From Segatella buccae ATCC 33574 (GTDB lineage: Bacteria; Bacteroidota; Bacteroidia; Bacteroidales; Bacteroidaceae): 64,000 nt of DNA. Where the stretch lies: the NCBI RefSeq assembly GCF_000184945.1, contig NZ_GL586311.1, positions 1,088,617 to 1,152,616 on the forward strand. Reading direction: 5' to 3'. Positions 25,793 to 33,631 of this stretch are shown here, piece by piece. The notes below the pieces were generated by a model. The model searched no databases, was not told the origin of the DNA, and was given only the letters and a program-made list of their open reading frames with translations. The translations under genes were made by a program, and so were the position numbers. Numbering within the stretch: position 1 is the stretch's first letter; the number at the start of each line of letters is the position of its first letter.

Positions 25793-26179
25793 TCAATGCG
25801 CAGCGGCACAGAACTCCTCGTAGGCTTTGGCATCCATCAGCCCGTCGAGCTCGGTCTTGTCGGAAAGTTGTAACTTGATGATCCAGTTGCCGAAGGCATC
25901 TTTATTGATGAGTTCCGGAGCCTCTTCCAATGCCTCGTTCACCTCAACCACTGTACCGCTCACGGGCGAAGTAAGGTCGCTGGCGGCCTTTACACTCTCT
26001 ACGGCACCGAAGTCGTCTCCGGCTTCCACCTCATCATCTACATCCGGCATGTCCACATAGACCACGTTGCCCAAAGCCTGTTGGGCATAGTCGGTGATGC
26101 CTACATAACCATAATCTCCTTCCACACGTACAAATTCGTGCGACTCGCTGTAATAGAGTCCTTCTATAAATTTAGCCAT
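25793..26179 (-). CDS. gcvH: Glycine cleavage system H protein (lipoyl carrier)
   Basis: 128 aa from the ATG at 26179 (MAKFIEGLYYSESHEFVRVE); an upstream TTG would add two residues and is less likely. The lipoylated lysine is in FGAVESVKAASDLTSPVSG (ESVK), at about residue 63. It carries the aminomethyl intermediate between the P, T and L proteins. The lipoate ligase gene at the head of the operon would load its cofactor. Confidence 0.95.
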   Translation of the reverse strand: MAKFIEGLYYSESHEFVRVEGDYGYVGITDYAQQALGNVVYVDMPDVDDEVEAGDDFGAVESVKAASDLTSPVSGTVVEVNEALEEAPELINKDAFGNWIIKLQLSDKTELDGLMDAKAYEEFCAAAH

Positions 26180-26213
26180 AATCAAGAATGTTGTTTAAGT
26201 TAATGTTGGTTTG

Positions 26214-26386
26214 AGTTGATAAATAGACAAGTAAACGAGTAAACAAGTTGATAGCAGAGTTGACAAGTTAACAGGTCGTCTAATAGACAAGTTGCTTGCC
26301 TTTTTTCATAAATTACAGGTTGTTTTCCGGTTTATGCCACTCATTTCACACACAACTTGTCTACTCGTTTACTAGTTCACTTGTCA
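26214..26386. repeat. Inverted repeat of gacaagtaaacgagta-type sequence between gcvT and gcvH
   Basis: The ~200-bp gcvT-gcvH gap has two diverged, inverted copies of a ~38-bp sequence: gagttgataaatagacaagt-type at the left arm (from 26214) and acaacttgtctactcgttta-type at the right arm (ending in the last codons of gcvT). Several short internal direct repeats of acaagtt occur as well. In the operon transcript it would fold into a large imperfect hairpin, which could stabilise or segment the mRNA. Confidence 0.6.
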
Positions 26387-27463
26387 ACTCTTCTTATAAT
26401 GCTTATCGTAGAATTTCTTTTTTACCACCCGTCCGGGATAAGTCTTCTTTCTTATTTGCACTTCCACCTCCGTGTCAAGCTTGGCAAATTCGGTATCGAC
26501 GAGTGCCATGCACACACTTTTGTCAGTAGAAATGGTATGATAGCCCGTGGTCACCTCACCTATCTGTCGTCCGTTTTTCATCACCGCATAGCCGTGGCGG
26601 GGCACAGCACGGTCGGCGAGTTCGATGCCCACAAGCTTGCGCACCACCCCTTCGGCACGCTGATGGAGTAGTGCTTCCTTGCCGATGAACTCCGGTTTGT
26701 CGAGTTTGCAGAACATACCCAAGCCAGCCATCACGGGTGAAATCTCTGTTGAGAGCTCGTCACCATAGAGCGGCAGACCCACCTCGAAGCGCAGCGTGTC
26801 ACGGCAACCCAGTCCGCAAGGCTGTATGCCGGCCGCCATGAGTTTGTCCCACAGTGTTTGGATAAACTCGTGCGAACCATATATTTCGAAGCCATCTTCG
26901 CCCGTATAGCCCGTGCGGCTCACGATGGCGTCTCCGATGGTCTTCACTGTGTAGAAAGCCAATTCGCTACAAGGCAGTCCCAGCACTTCTTCCATCACGT
27001 GTTCGGCCTCAGGCCCTTGCACGGCCAACTGTCCGTAGAAGTCGCTGCGGTCTTGCAAGTCGATGTCAAAATCGGCGGCGTGTTCGCGCATCCATGCCAC
27101 ATCTTTGTCGATGTTGGCCGCATTGATGACAATGAAGAAGTCGTCGGCCCCCATCTTGTAGACCAACAGATCGTCCACCGTCCCCCCGTCAGGATAGAGC
27201 ATCATGCCGTAGTAGATTTTGCCCGTGGGAGCATCAGTCACGTCGTTGGTGAAGATATGGTTCACGTATCGCTCGGCATCCTTGCCACGCACGGTGACTT
27301 CGCCCATGTGAGACACATCGAATGCTCCGCAGTGGTTGCGCACAGCCTGGTGTTCTTCCACAATGCCGGCATACTGTATGGGCATGTCAAAGCCGCCGAA
27401 AGGAGCTATCAAGGCTCCCAGCTGCACATGCCGGTCGTAAAGGCAGGTTCTTTTGTTTTCCAT
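26384..27463 (-). CDS. gcvT: Glycine cleavage system aminomethyltransferase (T protein)
   Basis: 359 aa. It begins MENKRTCLYDRHVQLGALIA. It has the folate-binding features of the family: FDVSHMGEVTVRGKDAERYV, then RTGYTGEDGFEIY and LGCRDTLRFEVGLPLYGDEL. It transfers the methylene group from GcvH to tetrahydrofolate and releases ammonia. The gene is followed by a repeat-bearing spacer and gcvH. Confidence 0.96.
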   Translation of the reverse strand: MENKRTCLYDRHVQLGALIAPFGGFDMPIQYAGIVEEHQAVRNHCGAFDVSHMGEVTVRGKDAERYVNHIFTNDVTDAPTGKIYYGMMLYPDGGTVDDLLVYKMGADDFFIVINAANIDKDVAWMREHAADFDIDLQDRSDFYGQLAVQGPEAEHVMEEVLGLPCSELAFYTVKTIGDAIVSRTGYTGEDGFEIYGSHEFIQTLWDKLMAAGIQPCGLGCRDTLRFEVGLPLYGDELSTEISPVMAGLGMFCKLDKPEFIGKEALLHQRAEGVVRKLVGIELADRAVPRHGYAVMKNGRQIGEVTTGYHTISTDKSVCMALVDTEFAKLDTEVEVQIRKKTYPGRVVKKKFYDKHYKKS

Positions 27464-27538
27464 ATTTGTCGGTTTTCGTTATTGCTTAATACGATTGTCA
27501 AAAGGCAAAAGGGCATCGCATGGCTGATTCCGCAAAGG

Positions 27539-28513
27539 TTAGGGGCAGAGCAACAGGCCGATGAAGTCGTCTCGGCGCAAGTTCATCACCACTTCATCAA
27601 GCCGTTCGGGCAAGACTTGCTCTAAAGCTTCTCGCTCAAGCCGAAGGCCCCGCAGCGGGCGGAGCAGCTGACCGTCCATATCGCCAGTAATGAAATAGTC
27701 GCCCATGAGGTTGATGTCCTTCACGATGTTGTTGTGGAGCTCCATCCTTACCTCAAACTCGCCTACCCCTTCCAACCGGTGTCTCTTCACTACGGTGTAT
27801 TTCGGGTTATTGCCGTAGATGAATTTCTGTGAGAGATATTCGCGCTCTATATCTTCGATGCCGGTCACGTCGGTCTCGGTGAGTACCGTTTCACCGTCGC
27901 ACAGATTATGGCGCACAAAGTCTTTGAATTCATCAATGGAAAGCGACAGATGGTCTTTGAGCAAGGCGATGTGCTGGCGCACGCTTTGTACACCCTTACT
28001 GATGAGCTTTTCGTCGGTGGGGGTGATGGCCCCCACCATGTTGCGCATGTCGGTGTCATAGAGCATGGTGCTATGCACAATGCTGCGCCCCGGCAGATGA
28101 TAGAATGCCGAGCCACTCACCTTTCGGTCGCCGATCATTATATCGTTGCGGCCGCTGGCGCGTGCGTCTACGCCCAAGCGGTGAAGCACCTCCACCACCA
28201 TATTTATATAGCGGCTGAAAGTGAGACTCACGTTGTCCTCCTTTGTGATGTATGAGAACATGATGTTCTTCATGTCGGCATACACGCATCCGCCGCCGCT
28301 TTTCCTCCGGAAGGTGGCTATATGGTTTGCGCGACAATAATCAAGATTCACTTCGTTTTCTATCAACTGGTTGCGTCCGAAGATAACGCTCGGCTCCACC
28401 TGCCACATAAAGAAACTGTCGTCTTCGTCCACATGGCGAGCCACATATTCTTCCATGGCCAAATAGAACGACAGACGACGCACCTTTTCTTCGGGCAGCG
28501 CTACATACTTCAT
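27539..28513 (-). CDS. lplA: Lipoate-protein ligase
   Basis: 324 aa, with a lipoyl/octanoyl transferase fold: FMWQVEPSVIFGRNQLIENE, then ATFRRKSGGGCVYADMKNIM (RRxSGGGxVY, binding lipoate), and MIGDRKVSGSAFYHLPGRSI with the active-site lysine segment K-V-S-G-S-A. It activates free lipoate with ATP and attaches it to GcvH and other carriers. As the first gene of the leftward gcv set, behind a clear promoter, it supplies the cofactor for the rest of the operon. The gap to gcvT is 75 bp. Confidence 0.92.
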   Translation of the reverse strand: MKYVALPEEKVRRLSFYLAMEEYVARHVDEDDSFFMWQVEPSVIFGRNQLIENEVNLDYCRANHIATFRRKSGGGCVYADMKNIMFSYITKEDNVSLTFSRYINMVVEVLHRLGVDARASGRNDIMIGDRKVSGSAFYHLPGRSIVHSTMLYDTDMRNMVGAITPTDEKLISKGVQSVRQHIALLKDHLSLSIDEFKDFVRHNLCDGETVLTETDVTGIEDIEREYLSQKFIYGNNPKYTVVKRHRLEGVGEFEVRMELHNNIVKDINLMGDYFITGDMDGQLLRPLRGLRLEREALEQVLPERLDEVVMNLRRDDFIGLLLCP

Positions 28514-28547
28514 ATATCAGATTGTCAGATTCAATTAACTGTTGCTG

Positions 28548-28578
28548 CAAATATATGAAGAATTTATGTAAGGGCCAA
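28548..28578 (-). promoter_or_regulatory. Promoter of the lplA-gcv operon
   Basis: On the minus strand TTG (28576-28578), 20 nt, then TATATTTG (28548-28555), a near-ideal Bacteroidetes promoter 35 bp before the lplA ATG. Confidence 0.78.
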
Positions 28579-28774
28579 GCATTTTCCGAACTTTTTTGTG
28601 ACGATTTGTAAAACTGTCTTGGCACCTCGGAAAACCACATTCAGGGCGTAGCCGCCTTCCTATTTGGATTATGTAAACCAAGATACACCGTTCTTATTTA
28701 TCAGCCCAATTAGATATTTTATAAATATGAGCCTTTTTACTTTTTTCTTTTGGTCAGTATGTTGAAAAGAAAAA

Positions 28775-28807
28775 GAGTTAAGTGCTTATTTGTTAGCAGC
28801 TTAACCC
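28775..28807 (-). terminator. Displaced terminator of the tRNA-Leu gene
   Basis: gagttaag-tgct and agca-g-cttaaccc pair to form a stem with one bulge. The minus strand then runs into a T-rich tract (complement of 28762-28774) and there is also a T-run on the plus side. It stands just beyond the attL core, exactly where the terminator of the target tRNA gene would be before insertion. Confidence 0.65.
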
Positions 28808-28815
28808 TTTTTTAC

Positions 28816-28828
28816 GTACCCAGACCCG
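28816..28828. repeat. attL: attL core
   Basis: gtacccagacccg, identical to 49987-49999 inside the 3' end of tRNA-Leu(CAA). The flanking bases differ, so the core shared by both ends is 13 bp. Confidence 0.8.
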
Positions 28829-28942
28829 ACCCGGTACAATGCCGTGAAAATAAGAGAAATCAAAAGAATATATTAAACTGATAATCAATAACTTATAATT
28901 TTCTTATATTTGTCTATTTTACCTATTTTCACCTGTTTTTTT

Positions 28943-28968
28943 GTTAGATAGTACACTTTTAGTACACT
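28943..28968 (+). repeat. Arm-type repeat near the left end
   Basis: gttagatagtacacttttag followed by tacac. The near-identical gttagaaagtacacttttag followed by taca lies at 49912-49936 near the right end. Within it, agtacactt occurs twice. The position between attL and the integrase fits arm sites for the integrase. Confidence 0.6.
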
Positions 28969-28997
28969 TTGATATTCGGAACTTTTTAGTATCTTTG
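28968..28997 (+). promoter_or_regulatory. Integrase promoter
   Basis: TTTG (28968-28971), 18 nt, TATCTTTG (28990-28997). It partly overlaps the arm-type repeat, so the integrase could repress its own gene. Confidence 0.65.
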
Positions 28998-29078
28998 CAA
29001 AATAAGAAAACATCTGAAAATAAATGAGTTAATGATTTTACTCGGTTCTATACTCATTCAGGTACATAACTATCAATT

Positions 29079-30302
29079 ATGGCAAAATTAGAAAATAAAG
29101 CAAAGGAAAACCCGAAATTAGAGCAAAATGTGCTTTCTGATGGTCGAATAAGTCTGTATCTGGAGTATTATCTTGGTAGAGAAGAAACGCCTGTTTTGGA
29201 TGATAATGGTAATCCTGTTTTGTATGAAACAGGTAAAATGGTGGGTAAGCCCAAAGTTCACATCAAACACAACAGGCGAAAAGAAAACTTGCAGTTGTAC
29301 TTGATAGCTAAGCCCCGTACTCCTGCGGAAAGGCAACAGAACAAGGAAACTCTTGAATTGGCTGCCAAAATCCGTGCGGAGCGTGAACAACAGTTTAAGG
29401 AGAGTATGCTTGGTTATCGGTTGAAGAAAGATAGAAATATCAACTTCTTGGACTATTATCAGGCGTACATAGACAGTTATACGAAGAAAGACTTGCGGAT
29501 GATAAAGATTGCCTTGAATCGTTTTAAGGATTTTCTTAAAGAGCAATATCCACTCTATGAGTTTAGTATTAAGCCCGATTTGATAACCAAGGACATGATG
29601 GAATACTTTGTGGAGTATCTGCAATCACGAAGCGTGGGCGAAGGAGCAAAGAGCATCTATCAGCGTTTCAAGAAGGTTGTGCGATATGCAATCGACCACG
29701 AAGTGATGCTGAAAGACCCTTGCAAGGGTGTGGTGTGCAAGGTGGATGAGCAGATTTTGCGTAAAGATGTGTTGTCTATGGATGAAATCCAATCACTAAT
29801 TCAATGCCATTATGATAATGAAAATCCAAATGTCAGACGGGCATTTATCCTCTGTCTATATTGCGGTTTGCGCTTCTGCGATGTAAAAGATCTAACCTAT
29901 AAAAACATTGACTACACCAATCACCTTTTGAAATTTGAACAGAACAAGACCAAAGGACATTCTGCAAATAGTGGTGTAGTTATTCCTCTGAACAACGGAT
30001 TGCTATCATTGATAGGCGAAGCACCTGATGATTTGGATTCTTCTATATTCAATCTTCCCTCGTATGAGAGTTGCTGCAAATCTGTAAAGCGATGGGTGAA
30101 ACGTGCTGGCATTAACAAACACATCAGTTGGCATTGTGCTCGCCACTCTTTTGCAGTGAACATTCTAAACAATGGAGCCAACATCAAGACCGTCGCCAGC
30201 CTTTTAGGGCATAGTGGATTGAAACACACTGAGAAATACACCCGTGCTGTGGATAAGTTGAAGGAGGAGGCGATAAATAGTTTGCCAGAATTGAAAATAT
30301 AG
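29079..30302 (+). CDS. int: Tyrosine recombinase (integrase) of the element
   Basis: 407 aa. The N-terminal arm-binding domain (about residues 15-105) contains SLYLEYYLGREETP. The SAM-like core-binding domain spans about 115-210, and the catalytic domain about 220-400. The catalytic residues are visible: Arg in LCLYCGLRFCDVKDL, His-x-x-Arg in SWHCARHSFAVNIL, His in LLGHSGLKHTEKYTR and the nucleophile Tyr in EKYTR. It belongs to the Bacteroidetes family of tRNA-targeting integrases. Its gene lies at the end of the element far from the tRNA. Confidence 0.93.
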   Translation: MAKLENKAKENPKLEQNVLSDGRISLYLEYYLGREETPVLDDNGNPVLYETGKMVGKPKVHIKHNRRKENLQLYLIAKPRTPAERQQNKETLELAAKIRAEREQQFKESMLGYRLKKDRNINFLDYYQAYIDSYTKKDLRMIKIALNRFKDFLKEQYPLYEFSIKPDLITKDMMEYFVEYLQSRSVGEGAKSIYQRFKKVVRYAIDHEVMLKDPCKGVVCKVDEQILRKDVLSMDEIQSLIQCHYDNENPNVRRAFILCLYCGLRFCDVKDLTYKNIDYTNHLLKFEQNKTKGHSANSGVVIPLNNGLLSLIGEAPDDLDSSIFNLPSYESCCKSVKRWVKRAGINKHISWHCARHSFAVNILNNGANIKTVASLLGHSGLKHTEKYTRAVDKLKEEAINSLPELKI

Positions 30303-30414
30303 GCACTTGATTTATATGGTTAATTCCAAGTCATAGTCTTTTCTAATTATCATCAGGCACATATAATGAGAAAAACACCGATTTAGTGATATTATTGGCT
30401 AAACAATGCCGTAT

Positions 30415-30448
30415 TTTGCATTTTCTTCAAGAAAATTGTGTACCTTTG
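30415..30448 (+). promoter_or_regulatory. Putative promoter of the defence operon
   Basis: TACCTTTG (30441-30448) is a perfect -7 box, 27 nt ahead of the XRE start codon. The best -33 candidate, TTTG at 30415-30418, is 22 nt upstream, slightly wide. All genes from 30475 to 43913 could be read from here. Confidence 0.6.
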
Positions 30449-30474
30449 TACTTATAACAAAGCTATTATCCATT

Positions 30475-30684
30475 ATGGACAAAGATATTAATCGCATAAA
30501 AGTAGTGTTAGCAGAAAAGAAAAGGACAAATAAATGGTTGGCTGAACAACTAGGGTGTGCACCTACTACAGTATCTAAGTGGTGTACCAATGCTTGTCAA
30601 CCGCCTATGGAGACATATCTGAAAATAGCGAAACTACTAGATGTAGAACTGACAGAATTAGTGAGGACAGAAAACGATGTATAA
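30475..30684 (+). CDS. XRE-type helix-turn-helix regulator of the BREX operon
   Basis: 69 aa from the ATG at 30475 (MDKDINRIKVVLAEKKRTNK); upstream codons are not needed. Almost the whole protein is a Cro/C1 HTH: WLAEQLGCAPTTVSKWCTNA, followed by QPPMETYLKIAKLLDVELTELV. It overlaps brxP by 8 nt (its stop codon lies inside the brxP start region), so the two are translationally coupled. As the first gene after the promoter it probably autoregulates the operon. Confidence 0.88.
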   Translation: MDKDINRIKVVLAEKKRTNKWLAEQLGCAPTTVSKWCTNACQPPMETYLKIAKLLDVELTELVRTENDV

Positions 30685-33178
30685 GATAACCTGGGATAAA
30701 GAAACTGGAGGTGTATTACTCCATTCACGCATTGTGGATGGAACACTTGGCATATCTCCACGCCCTGTATTCTGGGAAGAACTTGATTTGCTTAAGCTCA
30801 ACGAATTAGGATGGAAATATCCTCATACAGAAGAACCTCTGTTGTGGGCAATAAACAAACAATATTGGTATCAAGGTGAATTAATGTTTGAGGCTAAAGG
30901 TGCGAATGTTTACGATGCAGCTACAATTATCTTCCAGCCAGGAAAGGATAATGTTGAGTTGAATCCCATTGATGTAAAAAAGATGTTGAAGCGCAACGCT
31001 GAATTTATGTTTTTGCTGGAGAGTGAGGCTATAGAGTTCATTCGCGAAACATTCATTCAGTATGCAGGGGCACGGAAAAGTGTAGCCAAAGTTGCTGCTA
31101 ATCAACTTGACTATGAAGCTCTCGCAAAACGTATGGAATCCAAAATTAAAAAAAAGATGGCCATTGTGCGTGAAGATTGTGATAGTTTCGAGATTATGCC
31201 ACTTGATACTGCAGAGAAACAAGGTAAAAAAGTATTCCATACTACGAAGATTGATAAGTTTCTTGCTTCTTTCTCTGGAGGTAAAGACTCTCAAGTTGTG
31301 TTAGACCTTTGCACACGTGCAATACCAAGCACAGAGTTTGAAGTTATTTATTCAGATACTGGATATGAATTGCCACCATCGTTAGATTTGTATCAGCAGG
31401 TGCAAGACCATTACCATAAACTCTTCCCAGACTTAAAGTTCTCGCTAACTCGTAACCATGAAAGTGTGCTGAACTATTGGGATAAGATTGGAACACCAAG
31501 CGATAAGCATCGTTGGTGTTGTTCAATTATGAAAACAGCACCATTGTACCGTTCCCTTAAAATAGAGGGGACAAATAAGCAAGCTAAAGCCCTCGCTTTT
31601 GAAGGAGTAAGAGCTGAAGAGAGTGTTATGAGAAGTAACTATGAGCGTATAGGGAAAGGGGTTAAGCATGACACCGTAATCAATGCTCGTCCGATCTTAA
31701 ATTGGAATACTACAGAAATCTTTCTTTACCTTTTTGCTCACGATTTACCCCTTAATGAGGCTTATCGATTTGGGAAACCAAGGGTGGGATGTTTAATCTG
31801 TCCATTCTCTTCTCCATGGGATGATATGATAGTGAATAAACGATATAAACAAGATTTAAAACCTTTCTTATCACGCTTGGTAAACATATCAAAGCAACGT
31901 CATATCCCAAATTTAGAAGAATACATCAAAGAACATAAATGGAAGTTGCGAGCAAGTGGGAATGATATTGGTTCAAAAACAAAAGTCCTCTTTCCAAAAC
32001 AGTTTCCTACATTTGTAGCAAATGTTTCCAATGCTCAGAAAACCATAGAACATTGGCTTCCTGTTTTGTGTGAATATAATATAATGGGAGAGGGGAATAA
32101 AAAGTTTGGAGAATTACGCTTTGATAAGACTGTCTATCGTTTTGACATTACGTATAACACAGAACATGACTATACATTCATCTTACATGAGGTGCAAAAT
32201 CCTAAATTGGTGCAACTTATTAAAAGAATTATTTATAAAAGTGCCTTCTGCATAAACTGCGAAGGGTGTGAAGTAGAATGCCCTACTGGAGCACTTTCTG
32301 TTTACCCTGAGATTAAAATTGATAAATCGAAATGTATTCATTGTCATAAATGTCTGTTATTTCATGACCAAGGATGCATTGTTGCAAATTCTTTAATTAT
32401 GACAACTTCAACAAATACAAAAGGTGGAGGTATCTCGAAAATAGGTACTTTCGGAATCCATAGTGAGTGGCTACAAGAATTTCTTTCTGACCCAGATGGT
32501 TTTTGGACAAGCAATTCTTTGGGAAACAAACAAGAACAGAGTTTTAAAGCATGGCTGATAGATGCTGAAATGATTGACCAAAAGAAAAATCTCACACCAT
32601 TTGGTGATTTTTGTACAAAGCATCGCGAAAATGAGCTTGACTTAATTTGGGAACTCATTTGGATAAATTTTGCATATAGTTCTGTTCTTACAAATTGGTT
32701 TATCAACACTATAAATCCAGATCAACAATTCACGAAAGCACTACTTGATGAGTTAGCTTTGAATGAATTTGATGGTACGAAGAGTACTATAACTTATGCC
32801 ATAGGGGGCTTCATGCAAATATTTAAATATTCTCCAATTGGTGATTTTCTTATCCAAGGACAATCGCATGATGGTAAGAATTATTTTCGTGGACGACATG
32901 AAGGACTTTCAGAAGTGGCACTTGCTTATTCTATATATAAGTATGCTACTTTTAAAGGTATTAGATCTTTACGTATCTCAGACTTCTATGTTGAAGACTG
33001 TCAAACAGGACCTGTGAAAGAATTTGCAATATCCAAGCTTACGTTTACAAAATTGCTTCGCCAATTAAATTCTGCTTCAAATCGAGTACTTATAGCAGAA
33101 TTAAATATGGGTCTTGATAGCATTACACTAAGAGAAGATTTAAGCTCAATGGATATACTCAAACAACTGGTTTTGTAG
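30677..33178 (+). CDS. brxP: BrxP-like PAPS-reductase / ferredoxin / DUF4007 protein
   Basis: 833 aa. An N-terminal module (about 1-190) is followed by an adenine-nucleotide alpha-hydrolase/PAPS reductase domain with the PP-loop SGGKDS at 200-205. Four cysteines in the family's Fe-S positions are CC (281-282) and GCLICP (372, 375). A ferredoxin-like insert has CxxCxxCxxxC (525, 528, 531, 535) and a second cysteine set (553, 556, 559, 567). The C-terminal ~240 residues (from IGTFGIHSEWLQEFL) match DUF4007. Related PAPS-reductase proteins (DndC/SspD) put sulfur into the DNA backbone, and BrxP defines BREX type 4, which lacks the PglX methylase. The protein is therefore the likely DNA-modifying arm; the chemistry is inferred. 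Confidence 0.88.
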   Translation: MYKITWDKETGGVLLHSRIVDGTLGISPRPVFWEELDLLKLNELGWKYPHTEEPLLWAINKQYWYQGELMFEAKGANVYDAATIIFQPGKDNVELNPIDVKKMLKRNAEFMFLLESEAIEFIRETFIQYAGARKSVAKVAANQLDYEALAKRMESKIKKKMAIVREDCDSFEIMPLDTAEKQGKKVFHTTKIDKFLASFSGGKDSQVVLDLCTRAIPSTEFEVIYSDTGYELPPSLDLYQQVQDHYHKLFPDLKFSLTRNHESVLNYWDKIGTPSDKHRWCCSIMKTAPLYRSLKIEGTNKQAKALAFEGVRAEESVMRSNYERIGKGVKHDTVINARPILNWNTTEIFLYLFAHDLPLNEAYRFGKPRVGCLICPFSSPWDDMIVNKRYKQDLKPFLSRLVNISKQRHIPNLEEYIKEHKWKLRASGNDIGSKTKVLFPKQFPTFVANVSNAQKTIEHWLPVLCEYNIMGEGNKKFGELRFDKTVYRFDITYNTEHDYTFILHEVQNPKLVQLIKRIIYKSAFCINCEGCEVECPTGALSVYPEIKIDKSKCIHCHKCLLFHDQGCIVANSLIMTTSTNTKGGGISKIGTFGIHSEWLQEFLSDPDGFWTSNSLGNKQEQSFKAWLIDAEMIDQKKNLTPFGDFCTKHRENELDLIWELIWINFAYSSVLTNWFINTINPDQQFTKALLDELALNEFDGTKSTITYAIGGFMQIFKYSPIGDFLIQGQSHDGKNYFRGRHEGLSEVALAYSIYKYATFKGIRSLRISDFYVEDCQTGPVKEFAISKLTFTKLLRQLNSASNRVLIAELNMGLDSITLREDLSSMDILKQLVL

Positions 33179-33180
33179 AT

Positions 33181-33624
33181 ATGGTCTCTCACTTAAAAAC
33201 TGAATATTACAAAAATTTGCTCCGTTCTATGATAGTCTATAGGCGTAAAGGTAAGACTAATCTTGCCAAACCTATCTTCATGCTATCTATCTTATACGGA
33301 ATAAAAGATAGGAGTATAATTGGTAATCGTATTAGATTGACAGAACCCCTGGTTAATACTTATAAAGCTTTCTTCAAGAAATATAGCCAACAGCCTATGA
33401 CATCACCTATTTATCCTTACTACTATTTGAAAGGAGAAGAATTCTATTATCTTATAGGTAGCCATTACCCTAAGACCCCCTCAGCGAAATTCCTTCGTGA
33501 GAATGTAGAGTATGCAAGTTTAGATGATGATTTGTGGCTGCTTTTACAAGACGAAGGCGCAAGAAACGAGATAAAGGAAGCCATCATTAGTTACTTTATA
33601 GAACCAATCAAAGAATTAAAATAA
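33181..33624 (+). CDS. Stand-alone sulfur-binding-domain-like protein (phosphorothioate reader candidate)
   Basis: 147 aa, with no other domain. The order KPIFMLSILYGI, NRIRLTEPLV, IYPYYYLKGEEFYYLI, SAKFLRENVEYASLDDDLW and LLQDEGARNEIKEAIISYF follows the N-terminal domain of McrA/HNH type IV nucleases such as ScoMcrA. That domain binds phosphorothioated DNA, and the Tyr-Pro pair next to the hydrophobic pocket is kept. There is no HNH nuclease here. It sits 2 nt after brxP and 7 nt before brxC, so it belongs to the operon core. Inferred role: recognise the sulfur mark set by BrxP and pass this to BrxC/PglZ. Assignment rests on pattern recognition by eye. Confidence 0.7.
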   Translation: MVSHLKTEYYKNLLRSMIVYRRKGKTNLAKPIFMLSILYGIKDRSIIGNRIRLTEPLVNTYKAFFKKYSQQPMTSPIYPYYYLKGEEFYYLIGSHYPKTPSAKFLRENVEYASLDDDLWLLLQDEGARNEIKEAIISYFIEPIKELK

Positions 33625-33631
33625 TATACGT

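Larger units (their letters stand above)
28514..29078. other. Intergenic region spanning the left end of the integrated element
   Basis: The 565-bp gap holds, left to right, the lplA promoter, an intrinsic terminator that originally served tRNA-Leu, the 13-bp attL core, a pair of arm-type repeats and the integrase promoter. The element begins at 28816. No gene is apparent. Confidence 0.75.

Noticed and set aside
27464..28547. A glycine riboswitch ahead of the gcv genes
   Set aside because: The spacers before gcvT (75 bp) and lplA (35 bp from the promoter) are too short and show no tandem aptamer-like folding.
28816..28850. A second, truncated tRNA-Leu at the left end
   Set aside because: Only 13 bp match the tRNA 3' end and the following bases do not form tRNA arms; it is just the attL core.
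30677..33178. Reading BrxP as an assimilatory PAPS reductase for cysteine synthesis
   Set aside because: The extra ferredoxin and DUF4007 domains and the operon with brxC, pglZ and brxL point to DNA modification/defence; no sulfate assimilation genes are nearby.
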